Source: Nostoc sp. LPT (GTDB taxonomy: Bacteria > Cyanobacteriota > Cyanobacteriia > Cyanobacteriales > Nostocaceae). Taken from it: DNA of 64,000 nt. Under the pieces are notes generated by a model. The model saw only the letters and a program-made list of their open reading frames with translations, was not told where the DNA came from and made no database searches. Location: assembly GCF_017115165.1 (NCBI RefSeq), contig NZ_JABXKF010000145.1, positions 1 to 64,000 of the forward strand. The letters run 5' to 3'. A program made the position numbers and the translations under genes. Shown piece after piece: positions 60,336 to 64,000 of this stretch (position 1 is its first letter; every line of letters begins with the position of its first letter).

Positions 60336-61463
60336 TTACACCAGCACAATGTCTAGATTAGTACTAAAGCCAGAGGGTTTGTTCTCGATGGTAGCGAATA
60401 GGCTTCCATTGTAGGATAAGTTTCCATTATTGTAGTCGTAGCTGAACTGGCTGTTAGAGGTAGCGCCAAAGCCATACTTAGAAATCTGGATTTTGTCAGC
60501 TTCTTTCCACTCAAAGTCTTTGATAATGTCAACGCCGTCGTAGAAGCTATCGAAGACAAATTTATCCGCGCCAGCATCGCCATACAGTACGTCTTGTCCG
60601 CTGCCACCTTTTATATAGTCATCACCAGCCCCACCGTTAAGAACATTATTGGCATCATTACCAACAATCGTATCGTTGCCAGCTGTACCAATTAAATTCT
60701 CAATGCTGACTAGAGTATCTGTGAGAGTAGAATTTCCCGGAAATCTAACTACACCAGTGGAGAGATTGGCATCAATTGGGCCGGAAAAGAAAGCATAAGA
60801 TGTGGTGTCAGTTCCAACACCACCATCAATGGTGTCAAAGCCAAAGCCACCATCTAGGAAGTCATCGCCATCACCACCGCTGAGAACATTATTGGCATCA
60901 TTACCAACAATCGTATCGTTGCCAGCTGTACCAATTAAATTCTCAATGCTGACTAGAGTATCTGTGAGAGTAGAATTTCCCGGAAATCTAACTACACCAG
61001 TGGAGAGATTGGCATCAATTGGGCCGGAAAAGAAAGCATAAGATGTGGTGTCAGTTCCAACACCACCATCAATGGTGTCAAAGCCAAAGCCACCATCTAG
61101 GAAGTCATCGCCATCACCACCGCTGAGAACATTATTGGCATCATTACCAACAATCGTATCGTTGCCAGCTGTACCAATTAAATTCTCAATGCTGACTAGA
61201 GTATCTGTGAGAGTAGAATTTCCCGGAAATCTAACTACACCAGTGGAGAGATTGGCATCAATTGGGCCGGAAAAGAAAGCATAAGATGTGGTGTCAGTTC
61301 CAACACCACCATCAATGGTGTCAAAGCCAAAACCACCATCTAGGAAGTCATCGCCATCACCACCAAACAGTTTGTCATCACCATCCAAGCCTCTGAGGGT
61401 ATCGTTGTCACTACTGCCGAAAATAACATCATTGCCATTAGTTCCGGAAAAATTAATTGCCAC
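60336..61463 (-). CDS. RTX-type calcium-binding repeat protein
   Basis: A 375-residue protein with a GTG start preceded by AAGGA. It carries hemolysin-type nonapeptide motifs (GGDGDDFLDGG, GTAGNDTIVGNDANNVLSGG, GGAGDDYIKGG) that bind calcium after export. The middle consists of three near-identical 81-residue units (243 bp each), containing FDTIDGGVGTDTTSYAFF, SGPIDANLSTGVVRF and TDTLVSIENLIGTAGND. The C-terminal segment (ADKFVFDSFYDGVDIIKDFE, then a hydrophobic end) looks like a type I secretion signal. No secretion genes are adjacent. It is probably a surface or extracellular protein. Confidence 0.88.
   Translation of the reverse strand: MAINFSGTNGNDVIFGSSDNDTLRGLDGDDKLFGGDGDDFLDGGFGFDTIDGGVGTDTTSYAFFSGPIDANLSTGVVRFPGNSTLTDTLVSIENLIGTAGNDTIVGNDANNVLSGGDGDDFLDGGFGFDTIDGGVGTDTTSYAFFSGPIDANLSTGVVRFPGNSTLTDTLVSIENLIGTAGNDTIVGNDANNVLSGGDGDDFLDGGFGFDTIDGGVGTDTTSYAFFSGPIDANLSTGVVRFPGNSTLTDTLVSIENLIGTAGNDTIVGNDANNVLNGGAGDDYIKGGSGQDVLYGDAGADKFVFDSFYDGVDIIKDFEWKEADKIQISKYGFGATSNSQFSYDYNNGNLSYNGSLFATIENKPSGFSTNLDIVLV
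60645..61372. repeat. Three tandem 243-bp direct repeats inside the RTX gene
   Basis: Blocks spaced exactly 243 bases apart are almost base-for-base identical (for example GTTCCAACACCACCATCAAT at 60812, 61055 and 61298). The near-zero divergence implies recent duplication or continuing homogenisation. Copy number may vary between strains. Confidence 0.88.
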
Positions 61464-61840
61464 GAGAGTTTATCCTTAATCAAGAGTAATTGTTAATATC
61501 AGGACTTACAATTTGCCAAAAAGACAATTATGTGAAAATGTAATTTTGTTTTTCACCTATTTCTGTGACTGCGATATTTCCTGTCGATCTGGCAACTAAA
61601 AAAATAAGTTGAGTCAGCTAAGCAGGAACAGATCGTGAGTGGAAACTACATTTCCAACTTGGAAATAGGAACAAGGGAAAACTTCTTAATATTAGAAGGA
61701 GTGCCAATTCATATAAATGTCCATTTGTACAGCGTGTAAGTTCTAGATATAAGACTGTTAAGCGTTTGAACCACACTTAATAGCCCCATATTAAGTAACC
61801 AGTGTAGTTAAGCAAGATTACGGAAAAAAGAAAAAACTTT
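61464..61840. promoter_or_regulatory. Divergent promoter region, RTX gene and polysaccharide deacetylase
   Basis: A 377-base AT-rich region between divergent genes. No repeats, RNA or further genes are recognised. Specific promoter boxes are not assigned. Confidence 0.4.
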
Positions 61841-62521
61841 ATGCAGCTAGCTCCCCTCTTCCCAATTTTCTACCGCATTCTCCAGCCGAATTTTCCCAAC
61901 TGCCTTTGGAGTGGAAATCCCCATGCTAAGACGATCGCACTCACATTCGATGATGGGCCCCATCCTCAATACACATCCGAAGTCTTAACAGTGTTAGACC
62001 GTTACAAGATTACAGCGAGTTTTTTTTGGTTAGGTCTTTGCGTCAACCGTTCAGCAGCGATCGCCAAAGCCGTGAGCGATCGCGGACACTGGATTGGATT
62101 GCATGGCTACGATCATCGCTCTTTTCCCATGCTTTCCCCAAATGACCTGAAGGAGAGTTTAGAAAAAACCCAAGCTGCCATCTACAATGCTTGCAACCTG
62201 CAACCTGAACAAGTGCGAGATGTCCGCCCCCCTAATGGTTTATTTACACCTGCTACTTTAAAATTGTTCTCTCAGTGGAATTACCGCCCAGTTATGTGGA
62301 GCGTTGTGCCAGAAGACTGGGTGCTACCAGGTGTCACTACCGTCGTACAGCGAATTATGCAGCAGGTCAAAAATGGTTCAATAATTGTTTTGCATGATGG
62401 TGCTTGCGGTGGAGAAGATGTTGCTGCCACAATTCAAATTCTGATTCCGCAACTGCTACAACAAGGTTATGACTTTGTAACTGTTGATACTCTATGGCAG
62501 CAAGCTAAGACAAACCATTGA
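61841..62521 (+). CDS. Polysaccharide deacetylase (NodB homology domain)
   Basis: A 226-residue carbohydrate esterase family 4 protein. Motif 1 is TFDDGPHPQYT (catalytic base and metal Asp), motif 2 is HGYDHRSF (metal His pair), motif 3 is RPPNGLFTP, motif 4 is VPEDWVLPG and motif 5 is IIVLHDG with the catalytic His. It is predicted to remove acetyl groups from peptidoglycan or exopolysaccharide. No cleavable signal peptide is obvious, although the N-terminus (MQLAPLFPIFYRI) is mildly hydrophobic. All motifs are intact. Confidence 0.9.
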   Translation: MQLAPLFPIFYRILQPNFPNCLWSGNPHAKTIALTFDDGPHPQYTSEVLTVLDRYKITASFFWLGLCVNRSAAIAKAVSDRGHWIGLHGYDHRSFPMLSPNDLKESLEKTQAAIYNACNLQPEQVRDVRPPNGLFTPATLKLFSQWNYRPVMWSVVPEDWVLPGVTTVVQRIMQQVKNGSIIVLHDGACGGEDVAATIQILIPQLLQQGYDFVTVDTLWQQAKTNH

Positions 62522-62586
62522 TTGTTACACATTTTAAAAATATGTGAAGTTAATAATTTGCTTTAAATCAGGCTTTCCCATAAATT

Positions 62587-62964
62587 ATGCCAGAGCAGTT
62601 TCCAATCATTGACGTTCCCCTAGATGCCCCAGAGGCTGATGAAGATTTGGGAACCAAAGAAAAGTTCTGGTTTCGCCATCAGTATTTAGGTCGTTGTCTA
62701 TTCAAGAAAGCTAGACCAAACACAGGAGAAGATTGGGCAGAAAAGATAGCAGCCGAGTTGTGCTTTAATGCATTTTGTGAAGCGCAAAAACGGTATCCAG
62801 ATGCAGCGAGGGTATGGTTGAATAATTTAGCAAGGGTGTCAAGCAATGATAGGTTAAAGCTTTTTGAGCGTATTCCATCTAATCGCATATCGCAAACAGC
62901 AATTGAATTTGCACAGAAGATATTGGAATTAAATCAAAGTAAGCTGCTGGACACCCTACTATGA
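62587..62964 (+). pseudogene. HipA-like/PI-kinase-like gene with internal deletion
   Basis: A 125-residue frame that joins two pieces of a longer cyanobacterial HipA-like kinase family. The start, LGTKEKFWFRHQYLGRCLFK followed by KARPNTGEDWAEKIAAELC, matches the N-terminal 60 residues. The end, WLNNLARVSSNDRLKLFERI and then PSNRISQTAIEFAQKILELN, matches the extreme C-terminus. The central kinase core (about 200 residues, from memory of the family) is missing, so the reading frame survived but the kinase cannot function. Its stop overlaps the ATG of the next gene (ATGA), as in the intact operon. Confidence 0.65.
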
Positions 62965-62999
62965 AAACACTTTTTTTAGCTTGGCAAGATCCTAATAGT

Positions 63000-63640
63000 G
63001 GGACTTTGCAACTTTCTAAGCCCAAACATAACCAGACTTAGCTTTGTGAGCGGCAAATACATCAATATGCGTATTGAGCCAACCGACAAAGCGAAATTCT
63101 ACTGCGGTACGGAAAGCCTCCAAAGCTTCAACAAAAGTATGTAAAGGTTTAGTTGCCCACTGGCGGCGAAATCCTCCAGTTAATTGATGCCAAAGAATAA
63201 ATGTATAAGCTGTAAACACCCTTTTACGATGACCAGAGTCATCAATAATCAGGGTAAAACCTTGCTGTAGTTTGGTTTGACGACACTGCTGCATTACCTC
63301 TAAACGTCGGTTATTTAGGGCTGATACGTCCCACGGTGCGTCGTTTAAGAAGTGGCGCAAGCTATTTATTGTACGAGCCTTCTACGGTATTACCAGCAAT
63401 CTGAGCCAAGTTTTTGCGATCGCTTTCTCCCAGTAATCCTCCTAAATACATCCTGAAACTTTGGCGTTGTACTTGCCGCGAGAACAAGTCATCAAAGCGA
63501 CGACACCAATTCTCAAAACACTTCGGCATTGTTGCTGCAACTTGATGTTTCATTTTACGCTGCTCCTGTCGAGACTGACGTAAATTTGACTCTAAAACAG
63601 CATTTTAGCCTGATTTGGCACTACTTTTTTACAAAGTCCC
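63000..63640 (-). mobile_element. IS701-family remnant
   Basis: An element of 641 bases bounded by GGGACTTTGCAA on the left (63000) and its inverse TTACAAAGTCCC on the right (ending 63640), which I read as terminal inverted repeats. It encodes a damaged transposase on the minus strand. No clear target-site duplication is visible, consistent with a deletion at insertion or later decay. It is inserted in the HIRAN-like gene. Confidence 0.75.
63016..63553 (-). pseudogene. IS701-type transposase, frameshifted and internally deleted
   Basis: The first part (PKCFENWCRRFDDLFSRQVQ through QIAGNTVEGSYN) stops early because AATA is duplicated at about 63364-63371, shifting the frame. The next frame continues LRHFLNDAPWDVSALNNRRL and TLIIDDSGHRK, containing the first catalytic Asp region, then jumps directly to the C-terminal RTAVEFRFVGWLNTHIDVFA and KSGYVWA end. 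About 200 central codons with the remaining DDE residues are missing. It cannot be active. Confidence 0.8.
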
Positions 63641-63889
63641 ATTATGCACTGAAGATCATTACATCGTAGGTTATTGCCCTCGGTATATTGTGGATGATGT
63701 TTTTAAACTCAAGAACAAAAATTCAGAACTTCTAAAAGTACATGTTGAGCGCGTTAACCCAGTGCTGACACCTCTCCGGCTGCGTTTATTGTGCAATATG
63801 ACCGCAGAATGGCATGAAGGTTTTCGTCCATTTTCTAGTCAAGAATATCAGCCTTTAGTGGCTGATATCCCAGTGATTTATGCTAGTTC

Positions 63890-64000
63890 CTAGAGTTGAT
63901 TTGCGGCGAGAAAAGTTTCGACTTCAGCAGCAGTAGGTTGAGAAGCGATCGCACCTGGTTTAATAGTAGTCAGTGCCCCAACAGCACTGGCATAAGTAAC
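63890..64000 (-). CDS. PfkB-family carbohydrate kinase, C-terminal part
   Basis: Partial gene running off the right edge. The last 36 codons read VTYASAVGALTTIKPGAIAS, QPTAAEVETFLAANQL and stop. AVGALTTIKPGAI-QPT is the usual end of cyanobacterial fructokinase-like PfkB proteins, which phosphorylate sugars. The stop codon overlaps that of the convergent HIRAN-like fragment by three bases. The active-site region lies outside the window. Confidence 0.8.
   Translation of the reverse strand, partial: VTYASAVGALTTIKPGAIASQPTAAEVETFLAANQL

Larger units (their letters stand above)
62961..63893 (+). pseudogene. HIRAN-domain-like gene interrupted by an IS701-type remnant
   Basis: The 5' end (MKTLFLAWQDPNS, 62961-62999) and 3' end (TEDHYIVGYCPRYIVDDVFK, then HVERVNPVLTPLRLRLLCNM and RPFSSQEYQPLV, from about 63641 to 63893) match the gene that normally follows the HipA-like kinase in cyanobacteria, which carries a HIRAN-like region. 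Between them lies a 641-base mobile element, and roughly 150 codons of the gene are also gone. The 3' part stays open but lacks a natural start. Confidence 0.65.

Noticed and set aside
60802-61479. Plus-strand frames of 79, 79 and 63 codons opposite the RTX gene
   Set aside because: They are shadows of the 243-bp repeats, identical to each other and spaced exactly 243 bases apart, antisense to a well-supported gene.
1-64000. CRISPR arrays, tRNA and rRNA genes
   Set aside because: Tandem repeats were inspected for spacer structure and none has unique spacers of about 30-40 bases. No cloverleaf with a T-loop GGTTCGA-type motif and CCA-ready acceptor was recognised by eye.

Overview
The window is chromosomal DNA from a cyanobacterium, most likely a filamentous member of the Nostocales. 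The evidence is the very frequent GCGATCGC (HIP1) octamer, intergenic heptamer-type tandem repeats (CCCTGCT-like, GGAGTTA-like and ATGACAA-like arrays), cyanobacteria-specific families (GUN4, DUF1822, DUF928, Uma2/DUF820, DUF6816-like, CHASE2/CHAT), and the ffh-rpsP-KH-phoH order. No tRNA, rRNA or CRISPR array was recognised.

Layout. 0.1-5 kb: degenerate MBL-fold protein, site-2 protease, UbiH-type monooxygenase and an amidase. 5-9.1 kb: a leucine-rich-repeat protein whose Roc GTPase part is cut off by a stop codon, a 21-bp tandem array, a GUN4 protein, a nuclease-inhibitor remnant and a DUF4126 membrane protein. 9.5-16.6 kb: housekeeping block with metH, a methyltransferase, htpG and rpmB. 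17-22 kb: an integrase remnant, then a small secretion locus (double-glycine peptide, HlyD adaptor, convergent C39-peptidase ABC exporter). 22.3-27.3 kb: a DsbA-like fragment, ffh, rpsP, a KH protein, phoH and a ChuX/HutX-like protein.

27.4-39.6 kb is the most interesting region, a ribosomally made peptide (RiPP) locus in two divergent arms. The minus arm encodes an IS630-like helix-turn-helix protein, a C39-peptidase ABC exporter with a cyclic-nucleotide-binding-like N-terminus, an HlyD adaptor and a parvulin-type PPIase. The plus arm encodes three double-glycine precursor peptides, an attenuator-like hairpin, an APH-fold kinase, a HopA1-family protein, an atypical aldo/keto reductase, a truncated leader-like mini-ORF, a second PPIase and a strong terminator. 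The APH + HopA1 pair is the combination implicated in Ser/Thr dehydration in class V lanthipeptide (lexapeptide-type) and thioviridamide-type clusters. Here it is coupled to double-glycine leaders and type I secretion rather than an actinobacterial layout. The proposed flow is precursor synthesis, kinase/HopA1 dehydration, possible reduction by the AKR, leader removal and export by the C39 ABC-HlyD system, with PPIases assisting.

39.8-47.4 kb holds a lumenal-type DUF6816-like protein, an ABC exporter, an uncharacterised membrane protein, a Uma2 protein and an M3 oligopeptidase. 47.4-56 kb is a minus-strand set consisting of an ECF-like sigma factor, a CHAT-TPR protein, DUF1822, CHAT-CHASE2 and DUF928, which resembles a caspase-like signalling cassette. 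56-64 kb holds a diacylglycerol kinase broken by one in-frame TGA, a DUF2330 + RnfD-like pair, an RTX-type protein with three near-identical 243-bp units, a polysaccharide deacetylase, an internally deleted HipA-like gene followed by a HIRAN-like gene interrupted by an IS701-family remnant, and the 3' end of a PfkB-family sugar kinase. Gene decay (at least seven broken genes) and repeat expansion into coding ends are recurring themes.
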